Assembly (NCBI GenBank): GCA_012515445.1
Contig: JAAYYI010000004.1
Span: 1-64,000, forward strand
Direction of reading: 5' to 3'
DNA: 64,000 bases
Source: Candidatus Bathyarchaeota archaeon
GTDB lineage: Archaea > Thermoproteota > Bathyarchaeia > Bathyarchaeales > Bathycorpusculaceae
Every line of letters begins with the position of its first letter. The stretch's first letter is position 1. A program made the translations under genes and the position numbers. A model generated the notes under the pieces. It was given only the letters and a program-made list of their open reading frames with translations. It made no database searches and had not been told where the DNA came from. Positions 1-9,677 of the stretch are shown in pieces.

Positions 1-328
1 AAAATAATGGTTAAAACGTTTGATTCAATCAAGCAGAAGATGTTTGATCTAAAAATTGTCTGTGAAAGAAAAAACTTTGGTTCCCCCGAAAAAGACGATT
101 TTTTCTTCTTCTTAAACAAGCGCTTTTTCGAATCAAAATGGTAGAATGAGGTTTAACATTCTATGATTTTAATCTACCTGTTTAAAGAACAACAACGCTG
201 GAAAGAATTCTTTGTGGTTATTTCTACCGACCCACAGAGAAAAAAGGATTCTCAACAATTTTGATCTATTGTTAAAGCAGAAACGATTTAGCGAAGAACC
301 CACAAACCCTTTCTGAAGGCTTTACCCT
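1..328. other. left-edge intergenic region, no gene seen
   Basis: AT-rich sequence with stop codons in all frames. It contains a C/T-rich run near position 100 but I see no convincing RNA gene, repeat or coding frame. It includes the upstream region of the cupin gene that starts at 329. Confidence 0.5.
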
Positions 329-670
329 ATGGATGACTTTCCAGCTTTCATGAAGAACCCCAAAAACCGAGTGGAAAACAAAGACCAATACAGCAGGGAC
401 ATAGAGGGCTACTACTACACCGCCCTTGATGGGCAGCAGATGGCGTTCTGGACCGCCCACACCGCAGGAGTAAGCGCCACCCACACACACCCCTTCGACG
501 AATACGTGGTCTGCGTAGAAGGCCAATATGTCGTTTTAATCGGCGGCAAAGCAATCGTGCTGGAATCCGGCGACGAATTCGTTATCGCCAAAGGCATCGA
601 ACATGCTTGCAGACGCACCGCAGGAACAAGAACCATACACGCATTCGGCGGCAAGCGCATCCAAAAATGA
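329..670 (+). CDS. small single-domain cupin protein
   Basis: A 113-residue protein that fits one cupin beta-barrel. The first metal-binding cupin motif is visible as HTHPFDEY at residues 52-59 (His52, His54, Glu58), and the second motif supplies His92 after a GDEF turn. Such proteins usually bind a divalent metal and act as small-molecule enzymes or sensors; the substrate cannot be read from the sequence. The ATG at 329 is the only reasonable start and no strong ribosome binding site precedes it. It stands alone, converging on the tRNA gene downstream. Confidence 0.8.
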   Translation: MDDFPAFMKNPKNRVENKDQYSRDIEGYYYTALDGQQMAFWTAHTAGVSATHTHPFDEYVVCVEGQYVVLIGGKAIVLESGDEFVIAKGIEHACRRTAGTRTIHAFGGKRIQK

Positions 671-687
671 TTTGATTAGAAGGTTGA

Positions 688-766
688 TGGCGGGTCCGCT
701 GGGATTTGAACCCAGGACCTCCAGCTCCGCAGGCTGGTGTCATAATCCGTACTAGACGACGAACCC
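688..766 (-). tRNA. tRNA-Arg (anticodon GCG), CCA encoded
   Basis: Read on the minus strand from 766, the sequence folds as a complete cloverleaf: acceptor GGGTTCG pairs with CGGACCC, a short D arm (GTC/GAC), anticodon stem CCAGC/GCTGG with loop CTGCGGA giving anticodon GCG, a five-base variable loop, and a T arm CTGGG/CCCAG with loop TTCAAAT. The discriminator is G and the terminal CCA (688-690) is genomically encoded. No intron is present in the anticodon loop. Confidence 0.95.
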
Positions 767-857
767 ACCCGGATTTGCACCCCAAAATTTCAGGGCAGAA
801 AGTAGTAAATACTCTACTTGAACTTAAAAATAGTGGTTCTAAAACAGGCAGCGGCTA

Positions 858-2849
858 TCATTTATTGGGGAAAGTTAAGGTGAAAGTGGTGCCGGCGCCG
901 GCTTTACTCTCAAACGAGATGGTGCCACCCTGCGCTTCCACCAGCCGTTTCACAACCGCCAACCCGAAGCCCTGCCCCTTGGATTTAGTTGTCATAAGAG
1001 GCTGGAAGATTTTGGGTTTAAACTCTTCTGGTATACCGGTGCCTGTGTCAGCGACAGTTATTACGGCATTACCGCCTTTGGCGGTGGCTTTTATGGTTAG
1101 TTTGCCGCCGTTTGGCATCGCTTGAACTGCGTTCATAGTCAAATTTACTAGAACACGTTTAAGGAAAGTACGGTCTATTTTGATTCTTGGCAGCGCCCGA
1201 TCACATTCTGTAACTGACACCACATTCTGCGGTATCTTGACAGTAGCAACTAGCTGGGGGATGACTATGCATAAGTCAACTTCCACCTGTTCAGGCTTAA
1301 GCGGTCTAGCGTAATCCTGTAGGTCAGCGATTATCTTGTTCATGTAGTCTATTTGCTCTTGAATTTCAACTAAGCTCTCCTTTACACTTCGTTTACACTC
1401 CGTGTCAGGTGACGCTTCTACATCCTCTGTTATCAAATATAAGTCGCCTGCGATGGCCTGCAGCGGGTTTCGAATATCATGGCCAATCATGCCTGCGGTT
1501 TGACCAATCGCCGCCAGCCGCTCAGCATCTTTTAACTGCCGCGTCCGCTCCTCAACTAGCCGCTCAAGGTTTTTGGCGTACTCCTCAAGTTTCTGCTCAA
1601 TCTGCTTGCGTTCGGTAATGTCCTGCTCTATTCCAGCAATAACTTTGGCTTTCTCTTCTTCATCTACTTCGCTTATCATCCGTTCCGAGTGTATGGCGCG
1701 GACGGTGCCGTCAGGCCGCTGGATATGGTAATCGAAACTTGCTTTAGAGTATAAGTGGCCGGTTGTTTGTAGCGCCATCGCTTTGTTTATGGCTTCCATG
1801 CTGTCTGGGTGAATTATTGAAAAATACTCTTTGATGTTTGGTCCATACTTCTGGATTGGGAGACCAAAAATGCGGAATAACTCGTCTGACCAAAGTGCCT
1901 TATCCTCTTTAACGTGGTATTCCCAGCTGCCCATATGCGCAATCTGCTGCGCCATCTTTAGGCGTTCCTCACTTTCCTTAAGTGTATTCTCGGTTTGTTT
2001 ACGTTCTGTAATGTCCTGTTCGACGCCCATAATGCGGGATGGGCGCCCCTGCTCATCTCGCTGACGTACTATCCGCTCGGTATGGATCGTTCGAACCGTG
2101 CGACTGGGTAAAACTATGCGATAATCAAAACTTTCGGAGCCCGTTAAGCGGCCGGAAAGCATATGCTTCTCCATCATCGGCCTGTCATCTGGATGGATGA
2201 GTGCAAGGTAGTTTTTTATGTTGGGCCCAAATTTTTGAGGGGTTAATCCAAATATGCGGAAAAGCTCCTCTGACCACACCGCTTGGTCTTCCTTAATTAT
2301 GTATTCCCAGCTACCCATGTGAGCGATCCTTTGAGCCATGTTAAGACGCTCTTCGCTATCCATTAATGCTTCTTGAGTTTGCATTCGTTCTGTTACGTCG
2401 TCAAAGATGGCAATAGCGCCGATTGCTTTGCCGTCTGCGTTGTATAAGGGTTTGGCGTTTACGTTGACGAGGAACCTTTCTCCGTCGGTTCGTTCTAGTA
2501 TTATGGGGGCGTCACGGAAGGTTTCGCCATGGAAGATGGCTTTGTAAATGTGGAGTTCTTCTGTAGGGCACAATTCGCCAGTTATGGAATAAATTTTGAG
2601 GTCAGATGATTGTTTCTCAATAGGTATACCACAGGGGTCTTTGCCGTGTAATTCGATGGCGCGTTTGTTAGCATAGATAACTTTGCCATTCGGTTCAAAT
2701 ACGACGACTGCAGAAGGGATATTTTCCAAGATGTCTTGCAGGCGGGATTTATCCAGTGAGTTGCCGCAGGAGGAACCGCTGGTTTTCTTTTCTTTTTTTT
2801 TCCTAAACGGGTCAGGTTTTCCGGTGGCAGCATCCATTATCTCCACCAT
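858..2849 (-). CDS. soluble multi-PAS sensor histidine kinase
   Basis: About 663 residues without a membrane segment. An N-terminal PAS domain (about 40-155) is followed by two PAS/PAC repeats that resemble each other strongly (both contain an AHMGSWEY segment), a coiled coil, a dimerisation/phosphoacceptor helix with the motif HDIRNPLQA, and a HATPase domain with N box (NAVQAMPNGG), G1 box (DTGTGIP) and GFGLAVV. It should autophosphorylate on the H-box histidine in response to a cytosolic signal. No response regulator lies nearby, so it is an orphan kinase. I chose ATG 2849 because AAGGAGGA lies seven bases upstream; a TTG three bases earlier is also open. This architecture is common in bacteria and methanogens, so acquisition by transfer is plausible. 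Confidence 0.9.
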   Translation of the reverse strand: MVEIMDAATGKPDPFRKKKEKKTSGSSCGNSLDKSRLQDILENIPSAVVVFEPNGKVIYANKRAIELHGKDPCGIPIEKQSSDLKIYSITGELCPTEELHIYKAIFHGETFRDAPIILERTDGERFLVNVNAKPLYNADGKAIGAIAIFDDVTERMQTQEALMDSEERLNMAQRIAHMGSWEYIIKEDQAVWSEELFRIFGLTPQKFGPNIKNYLALIHPDDRPMMEKHMLSGRLTGSESFDYRIVLPSRTVRTIHTERIVRQRDEQGRPSRIMGVEQDITERKQTENTLKESEERLKMAQQIAHMGSWEYHVKEDKALWSDELFRIFGLPIQKYGPNIKEYFSIIHPDSMEAINKAMALQTTGHLYSKASFDYHIQRPDGTVRAIHSERMISEVDEEEKAKVIAGIEQDITERKQIEQKLEEYAKNLERLVEERTRQLKDAERLAAIGQTAGMIGHDIRNPLQAIAGDLYLITEDVEASPDTECKRSVKESLVEIQEQIDYMNKIIADLQDYARPLKPEQVEVDLCIVIPQLVATVKIPQNVVSVTECDRALPRIKIDRTFLKRVLVNLTMNAVQAMPNGGKLTIKATAKGGNAVITVADTGTGIPEEFKPKIFQPLMTTKSKGQGFGLAVVKRLVEAQGGTISFESKAGAGTTFTLTFPNK

Positions 2850-2948
2850 CAAGATTCCTCCTTAACTAAAAATTGTCTCCATTAATTACTTGGTACAGGA
2901 AAAAGTTAAGGATTATGTCATAACAAAAACAGAAAATGGGGAAGCGCT

Positions 2949-4574
2949 TTATGCTTCCTCTTTTTTGCCGCTAAGCACCCGTTCCAGCGCGGCTAAAACG
3001 TTCTCTTTACCCATAGCAAGCACATAGGGGCCAAGCCTTGGGCCTTGAGGTGCACCCATCAGTATCTGGTAGAAGACTTTGAAGAGCGCTGCAGGTTTTA
3101 TCCCGTTATCTTTGGCTGCGTTGAATATGGCGTTCTGGATTGCGTCCGGTTCGGTTTCGGTCTTCAGCTTCTCTATAAATTCGACAACTGCTTTGCGTTC
3201 GGTGACTGATAACTCGACAGTGGTTTCTTTGATTTCGTTGAAGTCCGCAGACCAGTTCAATGCATATTGGATGCGCTGCTGCAGGTTCGCATCGATTGCT
3301 TGGCCCTTCTGCAGGTAGCCGTAGCTCTGAAGTTTCTCAGCGACGTACTCGTTTACATTGTCCTTGGGCGCCATCTTGACTAGGAATGCCATCAGGTTGT
3401 AGGGGACATGTATGCTTGGCTTGGCTGGGGGCTTCATGACATAGCAGTACTGGAAGAGGCCCTTGAGCCGCATGGCTTCTTTCTCGCCGACCTGCTTCTT
3501 GCCAAAGTAGACGTCTTCGAGGTAGTCGAGTTCATTCATGTATGATGGAATGTCAGATACATCGAGGCTGCGTGTACCCACGAAGCGCTTAAGCATGAGC
3601 AGTAAAAGCGACTGGGGCGAGCCATAGTTGAACCATACCTGCGGAGTAAACACGTTACCCGCTGACTTGCTGATTTTCTTGCCGCCCTTATCAAGAAACA
3701 TCTCGTACGCTGCGTGGCTCGGCGGCTCAAATTTGAGGACTTCGCGGCAGATGCGGTCGTTGATGCGCACGGAGTCAGCAATGTCTTTACCATACGCTTC
3801 GAAGCGGATATCAAGCGCACGCCAGCGTGCGGCGAATTCGCTTTTCCAAGTGAGTTTGCCCTGTCCGCTTTTAATGTCAACTTCACCCTCATGTCCGCAG
3901 CCAGCGATCATTTTGCCCCGGATTTCAAGCCCCTCACATTTGTAGGTGACTTTATCGGTTTTAGGATCGAACTTATATGCTCGGGTGGTGTAGAGATGTC
4001 CGCATTTTTCGCAGACAGCAAAGAATGGGAGAACTTCAGTGTAGGTTTCTTGCCCTACTTCTTCTTTAACGATTTTGCCGACTTGGTCAGCGTTTGTCAG
4101 GATGTCTCTGATTTCATTTAGTAGCAGGCCTTTCTTGTAAACCTCGTTCGCGCTGTAATACTTGTACTCGATGCCGCATTTGTCGAGTGCTTCGAGTAGG
4201 AGGTTGCTCATGTGTTTGCCGTAGCTCTCGTGGCATCCATATGGGTCGGGAATAGTTGAAACGGAATAACCGAGGTATTTCTCGAGCTTTTCAGCCATGT
4301 CTGCTGGTAGGCCCGCTGGAACCTTTCTGAGGCCGTCTTTGTCGTCGCAGAAGGCAACAAGCTCCGAGTTACACTCCATGTCTTTAAGTGCAAGGGTGAC
4401 TGCGTAGCTGCGGCTGGCGTCTCCTAAGCTGCCGATGTGCGGAAAACCGGATGCGCCGAGGCCCATTTCTGTGCGGACTCTACTCATGTCGCGTTTTAGT
4501 GATTGTTCTCGTTCGATGACTTTCTTAGCCATCATGTCGTACCATGTACCGTGACCGACGATTTCTTCAGACAT
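2949..4574 (-). CDS. lysK: class I lysyl-tRNA synthetase
   Basis: A 541-residue Rossmann-fold synthetase of the archaeal class I LysRS type, which charges tRNA-Lys. The HIGH-equivalent FPHIGSL is at residues 44-50 and the KMSKS-equivalent KISKSAGN near residue 290. A zinc-binding insertion with CEKCGH and later CEGLEIRGKMIAGCGH cysteines lies between them. The C-terminal part is the alpha-helical anticodon-binding cage. I chose the ATG at 4574 (start MSEEIVGHGTW), because the longer frame to 4631 adds residues not expected in the family. Single gene with its own upstream region; essential function. Confidence 0.95.
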   Translation of the reverse strand: MSEEIVGHGTWYDMMAKKVIEREQSLKRDMSRVRTEMGLGASGFPHIGSLGDASRSYAVTLALKDMECNSELVAFCDDKDGLRKVPAGLPADMAEKLEKYLGYSVSTIPDPYGCHESYGKHMSNLLLEALDKCGIEYKYYSANEVYKKGLLLNEIRDILTNADQVGKIVKEEVGQETYTEVLPFFAVCEKCGHLYTTRAYKFDPKTDKVTYKCEGLEIRGKMIAGCGHEGEVDIKSGQGKLTWKSEFAARWRALDIRFEAYGKDIADSVRINDRICREVLKFEPPSHAAYEMFLDKGGKKISKSAGNVFTPQVWFNYGSPQSLLLLMLKRFVGTRSLDVSDIPSYMNELDYLEDVYFGKKQVGEKEAMRLKGLFQYCYVMKPPAKPSIHVPYNLMAFLVKMAPKDNVNEYVAEKLQSYGYLQKGQAIDANLQQRIQYALNWSADFNEIKETTVELSVTERKAVVEFIEKLKTETEPDAIQNAIFNAAKDNGIKPAALFKVFYQILMGAPQGPRLGPYVLAMGKENVLAALERVLSGKKEEA

Positions 4575-4851
4575 ACTTTTGCCTTCTGTCAATTGTTCTG
4601 TGCGGGGGTATAGAAAAATGTTTAGAGCCAAAAGCTTTGCTATAGGCTAATGCTTATTCTTGGCGTGTTTAGAGTGCTTGGTTGTAATTAAAAGAGAGGC
4701 TTTATAGGGAAGAAAGGGAAATACTGCAGTAATCGCAAATGTTTGAGCCAATAATAATGCAAAAAGCAATAAAATTAATTAAAAATTATTTGATTCAGTT
4801 AAAAATTATTTTAAAATTATTAGCGATAAACAACATTTTTCAGGCGATAAA

Positions 4852-7269
4852 ATGAAGAATATCACAATCAAAGGCGCACACATCCACAACCTCAAAAACA
4901 TCAACGTCACCATCCCCAAAAACACACTAACAGTAGCCACAGGCGTCAGCGGCTCAGGCAAATCCAGCCTAGTCTTCGACATCATCTTTGAGGAGGGACG
5001 CAGACAATACCTCCGCTCCCTAGGCATACTCGCAGGCATCGAAGATGAAGCAAAATTCGACAGCATATCCGGCATAGGCCCCACAATAGCCGTCCAGCAA
5101 AGCGTCATCCGCCAAAGCAACCCACGCTCAACCGTAGGCACCCGAACAGGCATCCTAAACATACTCGCCGTACTCTATGCTGTAGAAGGCCAACCGACCT
5201 GCATAGCCTGCAAAACACCCGTAGATAGCCGCCTAACATGCCCTAAATGCGGCAGTAAAGAGGAACGGTTGCCGGCCAGTTACTTCTCCTATAACGCGCC
5301 CAACGGTATGTGCCCCAAATGCTCAGGCAGAGGCGCCACATTCGAAATCAACATGGAAAAACTCGTTCCCGACAACCAAATGACCCTCCAAGACGTGTTT
5401 AACAGGGTTAACCCGACGCCCGGTTACGCTAATTTGCTGCAGAAGCGCTTCAAAGAGCACCTGAAAATGCGCTTTTCAGAATTACCCGACGAAGTCAAAG
5501 CAGACGTTCTCTACGGCCACTTTGTAGAGAGCAACTATGATAAACGGAGTTATTGCCTGACAAGAATCCTGCAGGGCGGGCTCTACCGAAACCACGAGGT
5601 TGATGATGTTTACGCTATGACTGTTTGCTCTTCATGCCATGGTTTCCGTGTCGGCGAGGAAGCTCAGAGCGTACGCCTGAATGGGAAACACATTGGGGAA
5701 CTCGGTAAACTGATAATAAATGAACTCCAAGGCTACGTCGAAGACTTGGCGCAGGGTAGCTTTACGGGATTTGGTAAGAATCTCATTAAAGAAATTAAAG
5801 ACAAAACGGACCGGCTGGTTAAAGCCCGCTTAGGCCACTTATCGCTCTACAGGGAAATGCCAACGCTTTCCGGCGGAGAAATCCAGCGGCTATTCCTCAA
5901 CGCGCATCTGGATTCAAAGATGGATTCCCTAATCTACATACTCGATGAGCCAACCGTGGGCTTGCATGAATCCGAAAAAGCCGAACTATTAACATCCATT
6001 AAGGCGCTTAAAGAATTAGGCAACACAGTTATCGTGGTGGAACATGACGAGAACACCATAGCAATGGCTGAGCATGTTATCGATATTGGACCTAAAGCAG
6101 GTGTGGAGGGCGGCCAAGTTATCTATCAAGGCGACTACAAGGGATTGCTTGAATGCGAAGCCTCGATTACTGGCCAGTACCTCTCGGGCAAAGCAGCCAT
6201 GCCCAGCAGAACCAGTAGGTTAAACCAACAAACGGCGAAATCACTGACGATAAACCATGCAAAAACAAACAACCTCAAAGACGTCACAGTGGCTTTCCCC
6301 TTGGGTTGCCTCGTGGGAGTTGCAGGCGTTTCTGGAAGCGGTAAAAGCTCACTTGTCTCCGATACCCTTGTGCCCCTACTGAAAAATTACTTCCATGACG
6401 AACCGCCCAACAATGTAGAAAACCCTGCTGAGAACGGGGATGAAACAGACACCGTTATTGAAACGGTCGCAGAAAAACTGGAAGGCACAGAGCACCTCTC
6501 AGGATACGCCGAAGTCTCACAAGCACCCATCGGAAGAAACATCACCTCCAACCCAGCCTCCTATATTGGCATCTGGGACAAGATACGCAAACTATTCGCT
6601 AGCCAACCAGACGCATTGAAACTGGGCTTGACTGCCGGGCACTTCTCCTTTAACTCAGATGGAGCCTGCGCAGTATGCAAAGGTAGTGGCAACGAGAAAA
6701 TCTGGCTGGGCGGCGACACCTTCATCGATAAAGTCTGCAGCCGATGCCACGGTGAAAGATACAACGACGAAGCATTGTCGGTAAAGTACAAAGGCAAAAG
6801 CATCTTTGATGTTCTTGAAATGAGTGTTTCAGAAGCGGTAGGCTTCTTTGAGGATCAGCCGGCCATAGCTGCTATGTTGAAGATACTGGATAGGATTGGC
6901 ATGGGCTACATTGAGCTGGGGCAACCTACGCCTACGCTTAGCGGCGGGGAATCACAGCGTGTCAAACTTGCCAAGGAGATTGGGAGACGCCGAAAAGGCA
7001 ACATCCTCTATATGCTCGATGAACCCACCACGGGGCTCAGCCTATATGACACTGCCAAGTTGATCCAGCTGCTGGATGAGCTTGTAGCTAAAGGCAATTC
7101 GGTACTAGTAATCGAGCATGACCCTCAGGTTTTATCTGTATGTGACTGGATTGTAGAGCTTGGGCCAAAAGGCGGCGCCGAAGGCGGACGAGTCATCGCC
7201 GAGGGAACCCCACGTGAACTAAAAAACAATCCGCAGTCAGTAACAGGAGCGTATCTACATCCAAGATAA
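4852..7269 (+). CDS. UvrA-like ABC protein without UvrB-binding domain (class II UvrA)
   Basis: An 805-residue tandem ABC ATPase of the UvrA family. Walker A motifs GVSGSGKSS occur at residues 31-39 and about 490; signature motifs LSGGEIQR and LSGGESQR and Walker B segments with LDEPT follow each. Zinc modules are visible (CPKCSGRG, CAVCKGSGN, CSRCHGERY). Compared with bacterial UvrA (about 940 residues), the roughly 115-residue UvrB-interaction domain between RSTVGT and the first zinc module is replaced by about 15 residues with a CxxC pair. This is the layout of class II UvrA, linked in some bacteria to tolerance of DNA-intercalating drugs. No uvrB or uvrC is in the window, so a role in classical excision repair is uncertain. 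Confidence 0.9.
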   Translation: MKNITIKGAHIHNLKNINVTIPKNTLTVATGVSGSGKSSLVFDIIFEEGRRQYLRSLGILAGIEDEAKFDSISGIGPTIAVQQSVIRQSNPRSTVGTRTGILNILAVLYAVEGQPTCIACKTPVDSRLTCPKCGSKEERLPASYFSYNAPNGMCPKCSGRGATFEINMEKLVPDNQMTLQDVFNRVNPTPGYANLLQKRFKEHLKMRFSELPDEVKADVLYGHFVESNYDKRSYCLTRILQGGLYRNHEVDDVYAMTVCSSCHGFRVGEEAQSVRLNGKHIGELGKLIINELQGYVEDLAQGSFTGFGKNLIKEIKDKTDRLVKARLGHLSLYREMPTLSGGEIQRLFLNAHLDSKMDSLIYILDEPTVGLHESEKAELLTSIKALKELGNTVIVVEHDENTIAMAEHVIDIGPKAGVEGGQVIYQGDYKGLLECEASITGQYLSGKAAMPSRTSRLNQQTAKSLTINHAKTNNLKDVTVAFPLGCLVGVAGVSGSGKSSLVSDTLVPLLKNYFHDEPPNNVENPAENGDETDTVIETVAEKLEGTEHLSGYAEVSQAPIGRNITSNPASYIGIWDKIRKLFASQPDALKLGLTAGHFSFNSDGACAVCKGSGNEKIWLGGDTFIDKVCSRCHGERYNDEALSVKYKGKSIFDVLEMSVSEAVGFFEDQPAIAAMLKILDRIGMGYIELGQPTPTLSGGESQRVKLAKEIGRRRKGNILYMLDEPTTGLSLYDTAKLIQLLDELVAKGNSVLVIEHDPQVLSVCDWIVELGPKGGAEGGRVIAEGTPRELKNNPQSVTGAYLHPR

Positions 7270-7336
7270 GGCACCAATCAAAAGGGATTACTGGCCAACA
7301 AAAGAATGGCAAACCGCAGCGCCGGAATCCGTCGGC

Positions 7337-8308
7337 ATGTCACCAGACAAACTCTCCGATTTAACCCAAGAGTTGGAAACGCAGTACCGAAACATAAACG
7401 GCTTAGTCATACTCAGAAATGGGTACATATCGTTTGAAAAGTACAGCAACGGCTTTGGTCCAAACGACACGCATCATGTGGCTTCAGTGACAAAAAGCGT
7501 CATCTCCGCGTTAATTGGAGTAGCCATAGACAAAGGATACATCAAAAGCGTCGACCAGAAAGTTCTGGATTTCTTCCCTGAATACAGTGCCGGAGCCAAC
7601 GATTTCGTAAAGCGTTCAATAACCATTAAGCACCTGTTGACAATGACTGCGCCGTTTGCGTGGAAAACCAACAGCAAACTTCGCTTTGAACCGCTTGATA
7701 GGCTGCGCAGGCAACGGGACTGGGTGACTTATACTCTAAACATTATGGGCCAAGGCGGACCGCTTGGCAGATTTCAGTACTGCACTGCAGCGCCGCATCT
7801 GCTTTCCGCAATCTTGACTAAAACAACAAAGCTATCTGCTCGTGAATTCGCCAACCAGCATTTATTCGGTCCCCTGGGTATGCAGGAAATTGTGGATAAC
7901 CCTATGCAGGCATGTGGCTTAGAGGATGTATTTTTAAAGGTAAAAGGTTGGATTCATGATCCTCAAGGTTACACGGTTGGCGGATGGGGGCTCACTATTA
8001 CACCTCGGGATATGGCGCGCTTCGGGTATCTCTACCTTAACGGCGGCGTTTGGGAGGAGAAGCAGGTTGTTTTAAAAGCGTGGATTGATGAATCGACCGC
8101 GTTGAACCAGAACAAGTACGGGTACCTATGGTGGCTCAGAGACGAAAACGGCATTGCAGCGTTTTCAGCGCTGGGTTCAGGAGGCAACGTTATCTGCTGC
8201 ATACCGCAAAAGGACCTGGTGGTGGCAATTGCATCTAAGGTTACTGGAAAGCCATATGACCCATGGATGCTCTTTGAGGATTTCATACTGCCAGCTGTAA
8301 AGGATTAA
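7337..8308 (+). CDS. serine beta-lactamase-like hydrolase (class C / esterase family)
   Basis: A 323-residue protein of the beta-lactamase/penicillin-binding-protein-like serine hydrolase family. The nucleophile motif SVTK is at residues 50-53 and a YCTAAP segment near residue 148 occupies the place of the Tyr motif. HLFGPLGM and a C-terminal ALGSGGN segment are typical of the family. No signal peptide is seen, suggesting a cytosolic esterase or amidase. The in-frame sequence before ATG 7337 (YWPTKEWQTAAPESVG) looks like a conserved family N-terminus, yet no ATG, GTG or TTG precedes it before the stop at 7241, so the true start is unclear. It lies 67 bases after the UvrA paralogue and may be co-transcribed. 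Confidence 0.85.
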   Translation: MSPDKLSDLTQELETQYRNINGLVILRNGYISFEKYSNGFGPNDTHHVASVTKSVISALIGVAIDKGYIKSVDQKVLDFFPEYSAGANDFVKRSITIKHLLTMTAPFAWKTNSKLRFEPLDRLRRQRDWVTYTLNIMGQGGPLGRFQYCTAAPHLLSAILTKTTKLSAREFANQHLFGPLGMQEIVDNPMQACGLEDVFLKVKGWIHDPQGYTVGGWGLTITPRDMARFGYLYLNGGVWEEKQVVLKAWIDESTALNQNKYGYLWWLRDENGIAAFSALGSGGNVICCIPQKDLVVAIASKVTGKPYDPWMLFEDFILPAVKD

Positions 8309-8345
8309 GCTATAATTGCAATAAAAGAGAAAAAGAAAGAAAAAG

Positions 8346-8684
8346 CTACTTGTGTCTTAGTGCAGCTGCGATTGCCAAACCGGCAACAACCACCAAGATC
8401 ACTATCAGCGAATAGAGCCAGTTGATGCCGAACAGCGCCCATGCGCCGCCGACTCCGATAGCTACAAGCCCTAGCGCCATCGTGCTGAATCCGCTGCGTT
8501 CATACTTAACAGGGTTATTCATACGCATAACGCCAAGCGCCAGTAGCCAGAGGCCGGAAAGCAGAAGAACTACCGGCACAATCAGCGTCCAATCAATCAC
8601 TCCGGCGACGTAGAGCACTATAGCTACTACGACGGAGACTATGACTGCAGCGATCGTCAACAGTTCCCTATTGCTTTCACTCAT
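8346..8684 (-). CDS. four-helix small membrane protein of the SPFH operon
   Basis: A 112-residue protein with about four hydrophobic helices and a short polar linker in the middle. The segment WTLIVPVVLLLSGLWLLALG recalls the LiaI/LiaF-type transmembrane module (DUF5668-like), but that is weak similarity judged by eye. It follows the SPFH gene by 12 bases on the same strand and is probably translated from the same message. Its position as last gene of the cluster suggests a membrane partner of the SPFH protein. Function unknown. Confidence 0.7.
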   Translation of the reverse strand: MSESNRELLTIAAVIVSVVVAIVLYVAGVIDWTLIVPVVLLLSGLWLLALGVMRMNNPVKYERSGFSTMALGLVAIGVGGAWALFGINWLYSLIVILVVVAGLAIAAALRHK

Positions 8685-8696
8685 ATCTACTAGCTC

Positions 8697-9677
8697 CTAC
8701 TCGATTTTTTGTCCACATTCGGGGCAGAACTTGCTGTTAGCCGGGATAGATTTACCGCATTTGGGACATGGGATCGCCTGCTGGCTTGGCGGTGTCAGGT
8801 TTGTTCCGCAGTTGGGGCAGAATTTGCTTGTCGCCGGCACTTTTTCTCCGCATTTGGGACAGATGACCAATGCTGCTGCTGGAGCTGCCTGTGGCGCGCC
8901 CTGCTGGTTCATTATCTGTGGGATGAGGACCATGCCTGCGCCGAGTGCTCCTGCTCCGCCGCCACCTTGGCCTAGGCTTGCTGCTGCGGATTTGACGGTT
9001 TCCATGCGTAGTACGTCGCCTGGTGCGGTTTGGCCTGTTTTAAGCCAGAAGAGGCGTTCACGGTACTCTGGTGTGGTGTCGATGCCTTCGAAGCGTAGGT
9101 CGGTTAATTCGACGCCGACGCGTTTGAAATAGTCAATGATGGTGTTTTTGACGATGATGCTTGTTTCGTCGAGTTTAGTGAATACGCTGATGAGGTCGTA
9201 GTGGCTGAGTTCATCGATGATTTTCTCGTTTAGGAAGCCGCGTAGAAAGTCGTTTACGGCTTGTGTTGTGTAGGCTTTTTGTCCGCCGACGACTTCGTTG
9301 ACGAATAGGGATGCGTCGCCTACTTTGAACCAGTACTGGCCGTATGCCTGGAGCGGGGCGAGTTCGGTGGTTTGTGCGCGTGTGCCCCATTTGCCTGCGA
9401 AGATTTTTGTGCTGACGAATAGGACTGTTGCTTTGAATGGTTTGTTGCCGCCAAACCCTGCAAGTCTTGTCAGTAAGCTTGTGATCAGCGGCAGGTTTAG
9501 GGTGGTTAATGTGTGTCTGCCAGCTTGGAATACGTCGTAGGCTTTTCCGTCTCGGAAGAACACTGCCATCTCGTATTCGTGTACTATTAATTGGGCGCCC
9601 CATGTGATGTCCTCGACTGGGTAGCGCCAAACTATGTCTTCTGCTCCAACGTTTGTCCATTCTATTACTTGTGGCAT
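8697..9677 (-). CDS. SPFH (stomatin-like) protein with C-terminal double zinc ribbon, YdjI-like
   Basis: A 326-residue protein of the 'virion core'/YdjI branch of SPFH proteins. The N-terminal WTNVGAEDIVWRYP and the following beta-rich region with EYRERLFWLKTGQT are characteristic of the family. After an Ala/Gly/Gln-rich linker there are two zinc ribbons (CPKCGEKVPATSKFCPNCG and a second similar copy ending FCPECG). No transmembrane helix is evident. The start codon overlaps the stop of the upstream coiled-coil gene (TAATG), which indicates translational coupling. In bacteria related proteins sit with PspA-type proteins in envelope-stress loci; an equivalent role at the archaeal membrane is inferred. 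Confidence 0.85.
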   Translation of the reverse strand: MPQVIEWTNVGAEDIVWRYPVEDITWGAQLIVHEYEMAVFFRDGKAYDVFQAGRHTLTTLNLPLITSLLTRLAGFGGNKPFKATVLFVSTKIFAGKWGTRAQTTELAPLQAYGQYWFKVGDASLFVNEVVGGQKAYTTQAVNDFLRGFLNEKIIDELSHYDLISVFTKLDETSIIVKNTIIDYFKRVGVELTDLRFEGIDTTPEYRERLFWLKTGQTAPGDVLRMETVKSAAASLGQGGGGAGALGAGMVLIPQIMNQQGAPQAAPAAALVICPKCGEKVPATSKFCPNCGTNLTPPSQQAIPCPKCGKSIPANSKFCPECGQKIE

